From NCBI GenBank assembly GCA_964019135.1, contig OZ025248.1, positions 75,088,119 through 75,152,118 of the forward strand: a stretch of 64,000 bases of DNA. The letters are read 5' to 3'. Source of the DNA: Arenicola marina (taxonomy: Eukaryota; Annelida; Polychaeta; Arenicolidae). Of this stretch, positions 21,901-36,900 are shown piece by piece. Position 1 is the stretch's first letter. Every line of letters starts with the position of its first letter. The notes below the pieces were generated by a model. It worked only from the letters and a program-made list of their open reading frames with translations. It made no database searches and was not told where the DNA came from. The position numbers and the translations under genes were made by a program.

Positions 21901-24900
21901 ACTTGGTGAGCTGGATGAGCTGCAGAACAATAGGTCGTGGGTTCGAACCCTCCCTGGATCACTTGGTGAGCTGGATGAGCTGCAGAACAACAGGTCGTGG
22001 GTTCGAACCCTCCCTGGCTCACTTGGTGAGCTGGATGAGCTGCAGAACAACAGGTCGTGGGTTCGAACCCTCCCTGGATCACTTGGTAAGCTGGATGAGC
22101 TGCAGAACAACAGGTCGTGGGTTCAAACCCTCCCTGGATCACTTGGTAAGCTGGATGAGCTGCAGAACAACAGGTCGTGGGTTCGAACCCTCCCTGGCTC
22201 ACTTGGTGGGCTGGATGAGCTGCAGAACAACAGGTCGTGGGTTCGAACCCTCCCTGGCTCACTTGGTGAGCTGGATGAGCTGCAGAACAACAGGTCGTGG
22301 GTTCGAACCCTCCATGGCTCACTTGGTGAGCTGGATGAGCTGCAGAACAACAGGTCGTGGGTTCGAACCCTCCCTGGATCACTTGGTAAGCTGGATGAGC
22401 TGCAGAACAACAGGTCGTGGGTTCAAACCCTCCATGGCTCACTTGGTGAGCTGGATGAGCTGCAGAACAACAGGTCGTGGGTTCGAACCCTCCCTGGCTC
22501 ACTTGGTGAGCTGGATGAGCTGCAGAACAACAGGTCGTGGGTTCGAACCCTCCCTGGATCACTTGGTAAGCTGGATGAGCTGCAGAACAACAGGTCGTGG
22601 GTTCAAACCCTCCATGGCTCACTTGGTGAGCTGGATGAGCTGCAGAACAACAGGTCGTGGGTTCGAACCCTCCCTGGCTCACTTGGTGAGCTGGATGAGC
22701 TGCAGAACAACAGGTCGTGGGTTCGAACCCTCCCTGGATCACTTGGTAAGCTGGATGAGCTGCAGAACAACAGGTCGTGGGTTCAAACCCTCCATGGCTC
22801 ACTTGGTGAGCTGGATGAGCTGCAGAACAACAGGTCGTGGGTTCGAACCCTCCCTGGCTCACTTGGTGAGCTGGATGAGCTGCAGAACAACAGGTCGTGG
22901 GTTCGAACCCTCCCTGGCTCACTTGGTGAGCTGGATGAGCTGCAGAACAACAGGTCGTGGGTTCGAACCCTCCCTGGCTCACTTGGTGAGCTGGATGAGC
23001 TGCAGAACAACAGGTCGTGGGTTCGAACCCTCCCTGGCTCACTTGGTGAGCTGGATGAGCTGCAGAACAACAGGTCGTGGGTTCGAACCCTCCCTGGCTC
23101 ACTTGGTGAGCTGAATGAGCTGCAAAACAACAGGTCGTGGGTTCGAACCCTCCCTGGCTCACTTGGTGAGCTGGATGAGCTGCAGAACAATAGGTCGTGG
23201 GTTCGAACCCTCCCTGGCTCACTTGGTGAGCTGGATGAGCTGCAGAACAACAGGTCGTGGGTTCGAACCCTCCCTGGCTCACTTGGTGAGCTGGATGAGC
23301 TGCAGAACAACAGGTCGTGGGTTCGAACCCTCCCTGGCTCACTTGGTGAGCTGAATGAGCTGCAGAACAACAGGTCGTGGGTTCGAACCCTCCCTGGCTC
23401 ACTTGGTGAGCTGGATGAGCTGCAGAACAACAGGTCGTGGGTTCGAACCCTCCCTGGCTCACTTGGTGAGCTGGATGAGCTGCAGAACAACAGGTCGTGG
23501 GTTCGAACCCTCCCTGGCTCACTTGATGAGCTGAATGAGCTGCAAAACAACAGGTCGTGGGTTCGAACCCTCCCTGGCTCACTTGGTGAGCTGGATGAGC
23601 TGCAGAACAATAGGTCGTGGGTTCGAACCCTCCCTGGCTCACTTGGTGAGCTGCAGAACAACAGGTCGTGGGTTCGAACCCTCCCTGGCTCACTTGGTGA
23701 GCTGGATGAGCTGCAGAACAACAGGTCGTGGGTTCGAACCCTCCCTGGCTCACTTGGTGACCTGGATGAGCTGCAGAACAACAGGTCGTGGGTTCGAACC
23801 CTCCCTGGCTCACTTGGTGAGCTGGATGAGCTGCAGAACAATAGGTCGTGGGTTCGAACCCTCCCTGGCTCACTTGGTGAGCTGGATGAGCTGGATGAGC
23901 TGCAGAACAACAGGTCGTGGGTTCAAACCCTCCATGGCTCACTTGGTGAGCTGGATGAGCTGCAGAACAACAGGTCGTGGGTTCGAACCCTCCCTGGCTC
24001 ACTTGGCGAGCTGGATGAGCTGCAGAACAACAGGTCGTGGGTTCGAACCCTCCCTGGCTCACTTGGTAAGCTGGATGAGCTGGATGAGCTGCAGAACAAC
24101 AGGTCGTGGGTTCGAACCCTCCCTGGCTCACTTGGTGAGCTGGATGAGCTGGATGAGCTGCAGAACAACAGGTCGTGGGTTCGAACCCTCCCTGGCTCAC
24201 TTGGTGAGCTGGATGAGCTGCAGAACAATAGGTCGTGGGTTCGAACCCTCCCTGGCTCACTTGGTGAGCTGGATGAGCTGGATGAGCTGCAGAACAACAG
24301 GTCGTGGGTTCGAACCCTCCCTGGCTCACTTGGTGAGCTGGATGAGCTGCAGAACAGGTCGTGGGTTCGAACCCTCCCTGGCTCACTTGGTGAGCTGGAT
24401 GAGCTGGATGAGCTGCAGAACAACAGGTCGTGGGTTCGAACCCTCCCTGGCTCACTTGGTGAGCTGGATGAGCTGCAGAACAGGTCGTGGGTTCGTACCC
24501 TCCCTGGCTCACTTGGTGAGCTGGATGAGCTGCAGAACAGGTCGTGGGTTCGAACCCTCCCTGGATCACTTGGTGAGCTGGATGAGCTGCAGAACAACAG
24601 GTCGTGGGTTCCAACCCTCCCTGGCTCACTTGGTGAGCTGGATGAGCTGCAGAACAGGTCGTGGGTTCGAACCCTCCCTGGCTCACTTGGTGAGCTGGAT
24701 GAGCTGCAGAACAACAGGTCGTGGGTTCGAACCCTCCCTGGCTCACTTGGTGAGCTGGATGAGCTGCAGAACAGGTCGTGGGTTCGAACCCTCCCTGGCT
24801 CACTTTGTGGGCTGGATGAGCTGCAGAACAACAGGTCGTGGGATCCAACCCTCCCTTGCTCACTTGGTGAGCAGGATGAGCTGCAGAACAACAGGTCGTG

Positions 24901-27900
24901 GGTTCGAACCCTCCCTGGCTCACTTGGTGAGCTCGATGAGCTGCAGAACAGGTCGTGGGTTCGAACCTTCCCTGGCTCACTTGGTGAGCAGGATGAGCTG
25001 CAGAACAACATGTCGTGGGTTCGACCCCTCCCTGGCTCACTTGGTGAGCAGGATGAGCTGCAGAACAACAGGTCGTGGGTTCGAACCCTCCATGGCTCAC
25101 TTGGTAAGCTGGATGAGCTGCAGAACAACAGGTCGTGGGTTCGAACCCTCCCTGGCTCACTTGGTGAGCAGGATGAGCTGCAGAACAACAGGTCGTGGGT
25201 TCGAACCCTCCCTGGCTCACTTGGTGAGCTGGATGAGCTGCAGAACAACAGGTCGTGGGTTCGAACCCTCCCTGGCTCACTTGGTGAGCTGAATGAGCTG
25301 CAGAACAACAGGTCGTGGGTTCGAACCCTCCCTGGCTCACTTGGTAAGCTGGATGAGCTGCAGAACAATAGGTCGTGGGTTCGAACCCTCCCTGGCTCAC
25401 TTGGTGAGCTGGATGAGCTGGATGAGCTGCAGAACAACAGGTCGTGGGTTCGAACCCTCCCTGGCTCACTTGGCGAGCTGGATGAGCTGCAGAACAGGTC
25501 GTGGGTTCGAACCCTCCCTGGCTCACTTGGTGAGCTGGATGAGCTGCAGAACAGGTCGTGGGTTCGAACCCTCCCTGGATCACTTGGTGAGCTGGATGAG
25601 CTGCAGAACAACAGGTCGTGGGTTCCAACCCTCCCTGGCTCACTTGGTGAGCTGGATGAGCTGCAGAACAGGTCGTGGGTTCGAACCCTCCCTGGCTCAC
25701 TTGGTGAGCTGGATGAGCTGCAGAACAACAGGTCGTGGGTTCGAACCCTTCCTGGCTCACTTGGTGAGCTGGATGAGCTGCAGAACAGGTCGTGGGTTCG
25801 AACCCTCCCTGGCTCACTTTGTGGGCTGGATGATCTGCAGAACAACAGGTCGTGGGATCCAACCCTCCCTGGCTCACTTGGTGAGCAGGATGAGCTGCAG
25901 AACAACAGGTCGTGGGTTCGAACCCTCCCTGGCTCACTTGGTGAGCTGGATGAGCTGCAGAACAGGTCGTGGGTTCGAACCTTCCCTGGCTCACTTGGTG
26001 AGCAGGATGAGCTGCAGAACAACATGTCGTGGGTTCGACCCCTCCCTGGCTCACTTGGTGAGCAGGATGAGCTGCAGAACAACAGGTCGTGGGTTCGAAC
26101 CCTCCATGGCTCACTTGGTAAGCTGGATGAGCTGCAGAACAACAGGTCGTGGGTTCGAACCCTCCCTGGCTCACTTGGTGAGCAGGATGAGCTGCAGAAC
26201 AACAGGTCGTGGGTTCGAACCCTCCCTGGCTCACTTGGTGAGCTGGATGAGCTGCAGAACAACAGGTCGTGGGTTCGAACCCTCCCTGGCTCACTTGGTG
26301 AGCTGGATGAGCTGCAGAACAACAGGTCGTGGGTTCAAACCCTCCCTGGCTCACTTGGTGAGCAGGATGAGCTGCAGAACAACAGGTCGTGGGTTCGAAC
26401 CCTCCCTGGCTCACTTGGTGAGCTGGATGAGCTGCAGAACAACAGGTCGTGGGTTCGAACCCTCCCTGGCTCACTTGGTGAGCTGGATGAGCTGCAGAAC
26501 AACAGGTCGTGGGTTCGAACCCTCCCTGGCTCACTTGGTGAGCAGGATGAGCTGCAGAACAACAGGTCGTGGGTTCGAACCCTCCCTGGCTCACTTGGTG
26601 AGCTGGATGAGCTGCAGAACAACAGGTCGTGGGTTCGAACCCTCCCTGGCTCACTTGGTGAGCAGGAGGAGCTGCAGAACAACAGGTCGTGGGTTCGAAC
26701 CCTCCCTGGCTCACTTGGTGAGCAGGATGAGCTGCAGAACAACAGGTCGTGGGTTCGAACCCTCCCTGGCTCACTTGGTGAGCAGGATGAGCTGCAGAAC
26801 AACAGGTCGTGGGTTCGAACCCTCCCTGGCTCACTTGGTGAGCAGGATGAGCTGCAGAACAACAGGTCGTGGGTTCGAACCCTCCCTGGCTCACTTGGTG
26901 AGCTGGATGAGCTGCAGAACAACAGGTCGTGGGTTCGAACCCTCCCTGGCTCACTTGGTGAGCAGGATGAGCTGCAGAACAACAGGTCGTGGGTTCGAAC
27001 CCTCCCTGGCTCACTTGGTGAGCAGGATGAGCTGCAGAACAGGTCGTGGGTTCGAACCCTCCCTGGCTCACTTGGTGAGCAGGATGAGCTGCAGAACAAC
27101 AGGTCGTGGGTTCGAACCCTCCCTGGCTCACTTGGCCAGCTGGATGAGCTGCAGAACAACAGGTCGTGCGTTCGAACCCTCCCTGGCTCACTTGGTGAGC
27201 TGGATAAGCTGCAGAACAACAGGTCGTGGGTTCGAACCCTCCCTGGCTCACTTGGTGAGCTGGATGAGCTGCAGAACAACAGGTCGTGGGTTCGAACCCT
27301 CCCTGGCTCACTTGGTGAGCTGGGTGAGCTGCAGAACAACAGGTCGTGGGTTCGAACCCTCCCTGGCTCACTTGGTGAGCTGGATGAGCTGCAGAACAAC
27401 AGGTCGTGGGTTCGAACCCTCCCTGGCTCACTTGGTGAGCAGGATGAGGTGCAGAACAACAGGTCGTGGGTTCGAACCCTCCCTGGCTCACTTGGTGAGC
27501 TGGATGAGCTGCAGAACAACAGGTCGTGGGTTCGAACCCTCCCTGGCTCACTTGGTGAGCAGGATGAGCTGCAGAACAACAGGTCGTGGGTTCGAACCCT
27601 CCCTGGCTCACTTGGTGAGCTGGATGAGCTGCAGAACAACAGGTCGTGGGTTCGAACCCTCCCTGGCTCACTTGGTAAGCTGCAGAACAACAGGTCATGG
27701 GTTCGAACCCTCCCTGGCTCACTTGGTGAGCTGCAGAACAACAGGTCGTGGGTTCGAACCCTCCCTGGCTCACTTGGTGAGCAGGATGAGCTGCAGAACA
27801 ACATGTCGTGGGTTCGAACCCTCCCTGGCTCACTTGGTGAGCTGGATGAGCTGCAGAACAATAGGTCGTGGGTTCGAACCCTCCCTGGCTCACTTGGTGA

Positions 27901-30900
27901 GCTGGATGAGCTGCAGAACAACATGTCGTGGGTTCGAACCCTCCCTGGCTCACTTGGTGAGCTGGATGAGCTGCAGAACAACAGGTCGTGGGTTCGAACC
28001 CTCCCTGGCTCACTTGGTGGGCTGGATGAGCTGCAGAACAACAGGTCGTGGGTTCGAACCCTCCCTGGCTCACTTGGTGAGCTGGATGAGCTGCAGAACA
28101 ATAGGTCGTGGGTTCGAACCCTCCCTGGCTCACTTGGTAAGCTGGATGAGCTGCAGAACAACAGGTCGTGGGTTCGAACCCTCCCTGGCTCACTTGGTGA
28201 GCTGGATGAGCTGCAGAACAACAGGTCGTGGGTTCGAACCCTCCATGGCTCACTTGGTGAGCTGGATGAGCTGCAGAACAACAGGTCGTGGGTTCGAACC
28301 CTCCCTGGCTCACTTGGTGAGCTGGATGAGCTGCAGAACAACAGGTCGTGGGTTCGAACCCTCCCTGGCTCACTTGGTGAGCTGGGTGAGCTGCAGAACA
28401 ACAGGTCGTGGGTTCGAACCCTCCCTGGCTCACTTGGTGAGCTGGATGAGCTGCAGAACAACAGGTCGTGGGTTCGAACCCTCCCTGGCTCACTTGGTGA
28501 GCTGGATGAGCTGCAGAACAATAGGTCGTGGGTTCGAACCCTCCCTGGCTCACTTGGTGAGCTGGATGAGCTGCAGAACAATAGGTCGTGGGTTCGAACC
28601 CTCCCTGGCTCACTTGGTGAGGTGGATGAGCTGCAGAACAACAGGTCGTGGGTTCGAACCCTCCATGGCTCACTTGGTAAGCTGGATGAGCTGCAGAACA
28701 ACAGGTCGTGGGTTCGAACCCTCCCTGGCTCACTTGGTGAGCTAGATGAGCTGCAGAACAACAGGTCGTGGGTTCGAACCCTCCCTGGCTCACTTGGTGG
28801 GCTGGATGAGCTGCAGAACAACAGGTCGTGGGTTCGAACCCTCCCTGGCTCACTTGGTGGGCTGGATGAGCTGCAGAACAACAGGTCGTGGGTTCGAACC
28901 CTCCCGGGCTCACTTGGTGAGCTGGATGAGCTGCAGAACAATAGGTCGTGGGTTCGAACCCTCCCTGGCTCACTTGGTGAGCTGGATGAGCTGCAGAACA
29001 ACAGGTCGTAGGTTCGAACCCTCCCTGGCCCACTTGGTGAGCTGGATGAGCTGCAGAACAACAGGTCGTGGGTTCGAACCCTCCCTGGCTCACTTGGTGA
29101 GCAGGATGAGCTGCAGAACAACAGGTCGTGGGTTCGAACCCTCCATGGCTCACTTGGTGAGCTGGATGAGCTGCAGAACAACATGTCGTGGGTTCGAACC
29201 CTCCCTGGCTCACTTGGTAAGCTGGATGAGCTGCAGAACAACATGTCGTGGGTTCGAACCCTCCCTGGCTCACTTGGTGAGCAGGATGAGCTGCAGAACA
29301 ACAGGTCGTGGGTTCGAACCCTCCCTGGCTCACTTGGTAAGCTGGATGAGCTGCAGAACAACAGGTCGTGGGTTCGAACCCTCCCTGGCTCACTTGGCGA
29401 GCTGGATGAGCTGCAGAACAACAGGTCGTGGGTTCGAACCCTCCCTGGCTCACTTGGTGAGCTGGATGAGCTGCAGAACAACAGGTCGTGGGTTCGAACC
29501 CTCCCTGGCTCACTTGGTGAGCTGGATGAGCTGCAGAACAACAGGTCGTGGGTTCAAACCCTCCCTGGCTCACTTGGTGAGCTGGATGAGCTGCAGAACA
29601 ACAGGTCGTGGGTTCGAACCCTCCCTGGCTCACTTGGTGAGCTGGATGAGCTGCAGAACAACATGTCGTGGGTTCGAACCCTCCCTGGCTCACTTGGTAA
29701 GCTGGATGAGCTGCAGAACAACATGTCGTGGGTTCGAACCCTCCCTGGCTCACTTGGTGAGCTGGATGAGCTGCAGAACAACAGGTCGTGGGTTCGAACC
29801 CTCCCTGGCTCACTTGGTGAGCTGGATGAGCTGCAGAACAACAGGTCGTGGGTTCAAACCCTCCCTGGCTCACTTGGTGAGCTGGATGAGCTGCAGAACA
29901 ACAGGTCGTGGGTTCGAACCCTCCCTGGCCCACTTGGTGAGCTGGATGAGCTGCAGAACAACAGGTCGTGGGTTCGAACCCTCCCTGGCTCACTTGGCGA
30001 GCTGGATGAGCTGCAGAACAACAGGTCGTGGGTTCGAACCCTCCCTGGCTCACTTGGTGAGCTGGATAAGCTGCAGAACAACAGGTCGTGGGTTCGAACC
30101 CTCCCTGGCTCACTTGGTGAGCTGGATGAGCTGCAGAACAACAGGTCGTGGGTTCGAACCCTCCCTGGCTCACTTGGTGAGCTGGATGAGCTGCAGAACA
30201 ACAGGTCGTGGGTTCGAACCCTCCCTGGCTCACTTGGTGAGCTGGATGAGCTGCAGAACAATAGGTCGTGGGTTCGAACCCTCCCTGGCTCACTTGGTGA
30301 GCTGGATGAGCTGCAGAACAATAGGTCGTGGGTTCGAACCCTCCCTGGCTCACTTGGTGAGGTGGATGAGCTGCAGAACAACAGGTCGTGGGTTCGAACC
30401 CTCCATGGCTCACTTGGTAAGCTGGATGAGCTGCAGAACAACAGGTCGTGGGTTCGAACCCTCCCTGGCTCACTTGGTGAGCTAGATGAGCTGCAGAACA
30501 ACAGGTCGTGGGTTCGAACCCTCCCTGGCTCACTTGGTGGGCTGGATGAGCTGCAGAACAACAGGTCGTGGGTTCGAACCCTCCCTGGCTCACTTGGTGG
30601 GCTGGATGAGCTGCAGAACAACAGGTCGTGGGTTCGAACCCTCCCTGGCTCACTTGGTGAGCTGGATGAGCTGCAGAACAATAGGTCGTGGGTTCGAACC
30701 CTCCCTGGCTCACTTGGTGAGCTGGATGAGCTGCAGAACAACAGGTCGTAGGTTCGAACCCTCCCTGGCCCACTTGGTGAGCTGGATGAGCTGCAGAACA
30801 ACAGGTCGTGGGTTCGAACCCTCCCTGGCTCACTTGGTGAGCAGGATGAGCTGCAGAACAACAGGTCGTGGGTTCGAACCCTCCATGGCTCACTTGGTGA

Positions 30901-33900
30901 GCTGGATGAGCTGCAGAACAACATGTCGTGGGTTCGAACCCTCCCTGGCTCACTTGGTAAGCTGGATGAGCTGCAGAACAACATGTCGTGGGTTCGAACC
31001 CTCCCTGGCTCACTTGGTGAGCAGGATGAGCTGCAGAACAACAGGTCGTGGGTTCGAACCCTCCCTGGCTCACTTGGTAAGCTGGATGAGCTGCAGAACA
31101 ACAGGTCGTGGGTTCGAACCCTCCCTGGCTCACTTGGCGAGCTGGATGAGCTGCAGAACAACAGGTCGTGGGTTCGAACCCTCCCTGGCTCACTTGGTGA
31201 GCTGGATGAGCTGCAGAACAACAGGTCGTGGGTTCGAACCCTCCCTGGCTCACTTGGTGAGCTGGATGAGCTGCAGAACAACAGGTCGTGGGTTCAAACC
31301 CTCCCTGGCTCACTTGGTGAGCTGGATGAGCTGCAGAACAACAGGTCGTGGGTTCGAACCCTCCCTGGCTCACTTGGTGAGCTGGATGAGCTGCAGAACA
31401 ACATGTCGTGGGTTCGAACCCTCCCTGGCTCACTTGGTAAGCTGGATGAGCTGCAGAACAACATGTCGTGGGTTCGAACCCTCCCTGGCTCACTTGGTGA
31501 GCTGGATGAGCTGCAGAACAACAGGTCGTGGGTTCGAACCCTCCCTGGCTCACTTGGTAAGCTGGATGAGCTGCAGAACAACAGGTCGTGGGTTCGAACC
31601 CTCCCTGGCTCACTTGGCGAGCTGGATGAGCTGCAGAACAACAGGTCGTGGGTTCGAACCCTCCCTGGCTCACTTGGTGAGCTGGATGAGCTGCAGAACA
31701 ACAGGTCGTGGGTTCGAACCCTCCCTGGCTCACTTGGTGAGCTGGATGAGCTGCAGAACAACAGGTCGTGGGTTCAAACCCTCCCTGGCTCACTTGGTGA
31801 GCTGGATGAGCTGCAGAACAACAGGTCTTGGGTTCGAACCCTCCCTGGCTCACTTGGTAAGCTGGATGAGCTGCAGAACAACAGGTCGTGGGTTCGAACC
31901 CTCCCTGGCTCACTTGGCGAGCTGGATGAGCTGCAGAACAACAGGTCGTGGGTTCGAACCCTCCCTGGCTCACTTGGTGAGCTGGATGAGCTGCAGAACA
32001 ACAGGTCGTGGGTTCGAACCCTCCCTGGCTCACTTGGTGAGCTGGATGAGCTGCAGAACAACAGGTCGTGGGTTCAAACCCTCCCTGGCTCACTTGGTGA
32101 GCTGGATGAGCTGCAGAACAACAGGTCGTGGGTTCGAACCCTCCCTGGCCCACTTGGTGAGCTGGATGAGCTGCAGAACAACAGGTCGTGGGTTCGAACC
32201 CTCCCTGGCTCACTTGGCGAGCTGGATGAGCTGCAGAACAACAGGTCGTGGGTTCGAACCCTCCCTGGCTCACTTGGTGAGCTGGATAAGCTGCAGAACA
32301 ACAGGTCGTGGGTTCGAACCCTCCCTGGCTCACTTGGTGAGCTGGATGAGCTGCAGAACAACAGGTCGTGGGTTCGAACCCTCCCTGGCTCACTTGGTGA
32401 GCTGGGTGAGCTGCAGAACAACAGGCCGTGGGTTCGAACCCTCCCTGGCTCACTTGGTGAGCTGGATGAGCTGCAGAACAACAGGTCGTGGGTTCGAACC
32501 CTCCCTGGCTCACTTGGTGAGCAGGATGAGGTGCAGAACAACAGGTCGTGGGTTCGAACCCTCCCTGGCTCACTTGGTGAGCTGGATGAGCTGCAGAACA
32601 ACAGGTCGTGGGTTCGAACCCTCCCTGGCTCACTTGGTGAGCAGGATGAGCTGCAGAACAACAGGTCGTGGGTTCGAACCCTCCCTGGCTCACTTGGTGA
32701 GCTGGATGAGCTGCAGAACAACAGGTCGTGGGTTCGAACCCTCCCTGGCTCACTTGGTAAGCTGCAGAACAACAGGTCATGGGTTCGAACCCTCCCTGGC
32801 TCACTTGGTGAGCTGCAGAACAACAGGTCGTGGGTTCGAACCCTCCCTGGCTCACTTGGTGAGCAGGATGAGCTGCAGAACAACATGTCGTGGGTTCGAA
32901 CCCTCCCTGGCTCACTTGGTGAGCTGGATGAGCTGCAGAACAATAGGTCGTGGGTTCGAACCCTCCCTGGCTCACTTGGTGAGCTGGATGAGCTGCAGAA
33001 CAACATGTCGTGGGTTCGAACCCTCCCTGGCTCACTTGGTGAGCTGGATGAGCTGCAGAACAACAGGTCGTGGGTTCGAACCCTCCCTGGCTCACTTGGT
33101 GGGCTGGATGAGCTGCAGAACAACAGGTCGTGGGTTCGAACCCTCCCTGGCTCACTTGGTGAGCTGGATGAGCTGCAGAACAATAGGTCGTGGGTTCGAA
33201 CCCTCCCTGGCTCACTTGGTAAGCTGGATGAGCTGCAGAACAACAGGTCGTGGGTTCGAACCCTCCCTGGCTCACTTGGTGAGCTGGATGAGCTGCAGAA
33301 CAACAGGTCGTGGGTTCGAACCCTCCATGGCTCACTTGGTGAGCTGGATGAGCTGCAGAACAACAGGTCGTGGGTTCGAACCCTCCCTGGCTCACTTGGT
33401 GAGGTGGATGAGCTGCAGAACAACAGGTCGTGGGTTCGAACCCTCCATGGCTCACTTGGTAAGCTGGATGAGCTGCAGAACAACAGGTCGTGGGTTCGAA
33501 CCCTCCCTGGCTCACTTGGTGAGCTAGATGAGCTGCAGAACAACAGGTCGTGGGTTCGAACCCTCCCTGGCTCACTTGGTGGGCTGGATGAGCTGCAGAA
33601 CAACAGGTCGTGGGTTCGAACCCTCCCTGGCTCACTTGGTGGGCTGGATGAGCTGCAGAACAACAGGTCGTGGGTTCGAACCCTCCCTGGCTCACTTGGT
33701 GAGCTGGATGAGCTGCAGAACAATAGGTCGTGGGTTCGAACCCTCCCTGGCTCACTTGGTGAGCTGGATGAGCTGCAGAACAACAGGTCGTAGGTTCGAA
33801 CCCTCCCTGGCCCACTTGGTGAGCTGGATGAGCTGCAGAACAACAGGTCGTGGGTTCGAACCCTCCCTGGCTCACTTGGTGAGCAGGATGAGCTGCAGAA

Positions 33901-36900
33901 CAACAGGTCGTGGGTTCGAACCCTCCATGGCTCACTTGGTGAGCTGGATGAGCTGCAGAACAACATGTCGTGGGTTCGAACCCTCCCTGGCTCACTTGGT
34001 AAGCTGGATGAGCTGCAGAACAACATGTCGTGGGTTCGAACCCTCCCTGGCTCACTTGGTGAGCAGGATGAGCTGCAGAACAACAGGTCGTGGGTTCGAA
34101 CCCTCCCTGGCTCACTTGGTAAGCTGGATGAGCTGCAGAACAACAGGTCGTGGGTTCGAACCCTCCCTGGCTCACTTGGCGAGCTGGATGAGCTGCAGAA
34201 CAACAGGTCGTGGGTTCGAACCCTCCCTGGCTCACTTGGTGAGCTGGATGAGCTGCAGAACAACAGGTCGTGGGTTCGAACCCTCCCTGGCTCACTTGGT
34301 GAGCTGGATGAGCTGCAGAACAACAGGTCGTGGGTTCAAACCCTCCCTGGCTCACTTGGTGAGCTGGATGAGCTGCAGAACAACAGGTCGTGGGTTCGAA
34401 CCCTCCCTGGCTCACTTGGTGAGCTGGATGAGCTGCAGAACAACATGTCGTGGGTTCGAACCCTCCCTGGCTCACTTGGTAAGCTGGATGAGCTGCAGAA
34501 CAACATGTCGTGGGTTCGAACCCTCCCTGGCTCACTTGGTGAGCTGGATGAGCTGCAGAACAACAGGTCGTGGGTTCGAACCCTCCCTGGCTCACTTGGT
34601 AAGCTGGATGAGCTGCAGAACAACAGGTCGTGGGTTCGAACCCTCCCTGGCTCACTTGGCGAGCTGGATGAGCTGCAGAACAACAGGTCGTGGGTTCGAA
34701 CCCTCCCTGGCTCACTTGGTGAGCTGGATGAGCTGCAGAACAACAGGTCGTGGGTTCGAACCCTCCCTGGCTCACTTGGTGAGCTGGATGAGCTGCAGAA
34801 CAACAGGTCGTGGGTTCAAACCCTCCCTGGCTCACTTGGTGAGCTGGATGAGCTGCAGAACAACAGGTCTTGGGTTCGAACCCTCCCTGGCTCACTTGGT
34901 AAGCTGGATGAGCTGCAGAACAACAGGTCGTGGGTTCGAACCCTCCCTGGCTCACTTGGCGAGCTGGATGAGCTGCAGAACAACAGGTCGTGGGTTCGAA
35001 CCCTCCCTGGCTCACTTGGTGAGCTGGATGAGCTGCAGAACAACAGGTCGTGGGTTCGAACCCTCCCTGGCTCACTTGGTGAGCTGGATGAGCTGCAGAA
35101 CAACAGGTCGTGGGTTCAAACCCTCCCTGGCTCACTTGGTGAGCTGGATGAGCTGCAGAACAACAGGTCGTGGGTTCGAACCCTCCCTGGCCCACTTGGT
35201 GAGCTGGATGAGCTGCAGAACAACAGGTCGTGGGTTCGAACCCTCCCTGGCTCACTTGGCGAGCTGGATGAGCTGCAGAACAACAGGTCGTGGGTTCGAA
35301 CCCTCCCTGGCTCACTTGGTGAGCTGGATAAGCTGCAGAACAACAGGTCGTGGGTTCGAACCCTCCCTGGCTCACTTGGTGAGCTGGATGAGCTGCAGAA
35401 CAACAGGTCGTGGGTTCGAACCCTCCCTGGCTCACTTGGTGAGCTGGGTGAGCTGCAGAACAACAGGTCGTGGGTTCGAACCCTCCCTGGCTCACTTGGT
35501 GAGCTGGATGAGCTGCAGAACAACAGGTCGTGGGTTCGAACCCTCCCTGGCTCACTTGGTGAGCAGGATGAGGTGCAGAACAACAGGTCGTGGGTTCGAA
35601 CCCTCCCTGGCTCACTTGGTGAGCTGGATGAGCTGCAGAACAACAGGTCGTGGGTTCGAACCCTCCCTGGCTCACTTGGTGAGCAGGATGAGCTGCAGAA
35701 CAACAGGTCGTGGGTTCGAACCCTCCCTGGCTCACTTGGTGAGCTGGATGAGCTGCAGAACAACAGGTCGTGGGTTCGAACCCTCCCTGGCTCACTTGGT
35801 AAGCTGCAGAACAACAGGTCATGGGTTCGAACCCTCCCTGGCTCACTTGGTGAGCTGCAGAACAACAGGTCGTGGGTTCGAACCCTCCCTGGCTCACTTG
35901 GTGAGCAGGATGAGCTGCAGAACAACATGTCGTGGGTTCGAACCCTCCCTGGCTCACTTGGTGAGCTGGATGAGCTGCAGAACAATAGGTCGTGGGTTCG
36001 AACCCTCCCTGGCTCACTTGGTGAGCTGGATGAGCTGCAGAACAACATGTCGTGGGTTCGAACCCTCCCTGGCTCACTTGGTGAGCTGGATGAGCTGCAG
36101 AACAACAGGTCGTGGGTTCGAACCCTCCCTGGCTCACTTGGTGGGCTGGATGAGCTGCAGAACAACAGGTCGTGGGTTCGAACCCTCCCTGGCTCACTTG
36201 GTGAGCTGGATGAGCTGCAGAACAATAGGTCGTGGGTTCGAACCCTCCCTGGCTCACTTGGTAAGCTGGATGAGCTGCAGAACAACAGGTCGTGGGTTCG
36301 AACCCTCCCTGGCTCACTTGGTGAGCTGGATGAGCTGCAGAACAACAGGTCGTGGGTTCGAACCCTCCATGGCTCACTTGGTGAGCTGGATGAGCTGCAG
36401 AACAACAGGTCGTGGGTTCGAACCCTCCCTGGCTCACTTGGTGAGCTGGATGAGCTGCAGAACAACAGGTCGTGGGTTCGAACCCTCCCTGGCTCACTTG
36501 GTGAGCTGGGTGAGCTGCAGAACAACAGGTCGTGGGTTCGAACCCTCCCTGGCTCACTTGGTGAGCTGGATGAGCTGCAGAACAACAGGTCGTGGGTTCG
36601 AACCCTCCCTGGCTCACTTGGTGAGCTGGATGAGCTGCAGAACAATAGGTCGTGGGTTCGAACCCTCCCTGGCTCACTTGGTGAGCTGGATGAGCTGCAG
36701 AACAATAGGTCGTGGGTTCGAACCCTCCCTGGCTCACTTGGTGAGGTGGATGAGCTGCAGAACAACAGGTCGTGGGTTCGAACCCTCCATGGCTCACTTG
36801 GTAAGCTGGATGAGCTGCAGAACAACAGGTCGTGGGTTCGAACCCTCCCTGGCTCACTTGGTGAGCTAGATGAGCTGCAGAACAACAGGTCGTGGGTTCG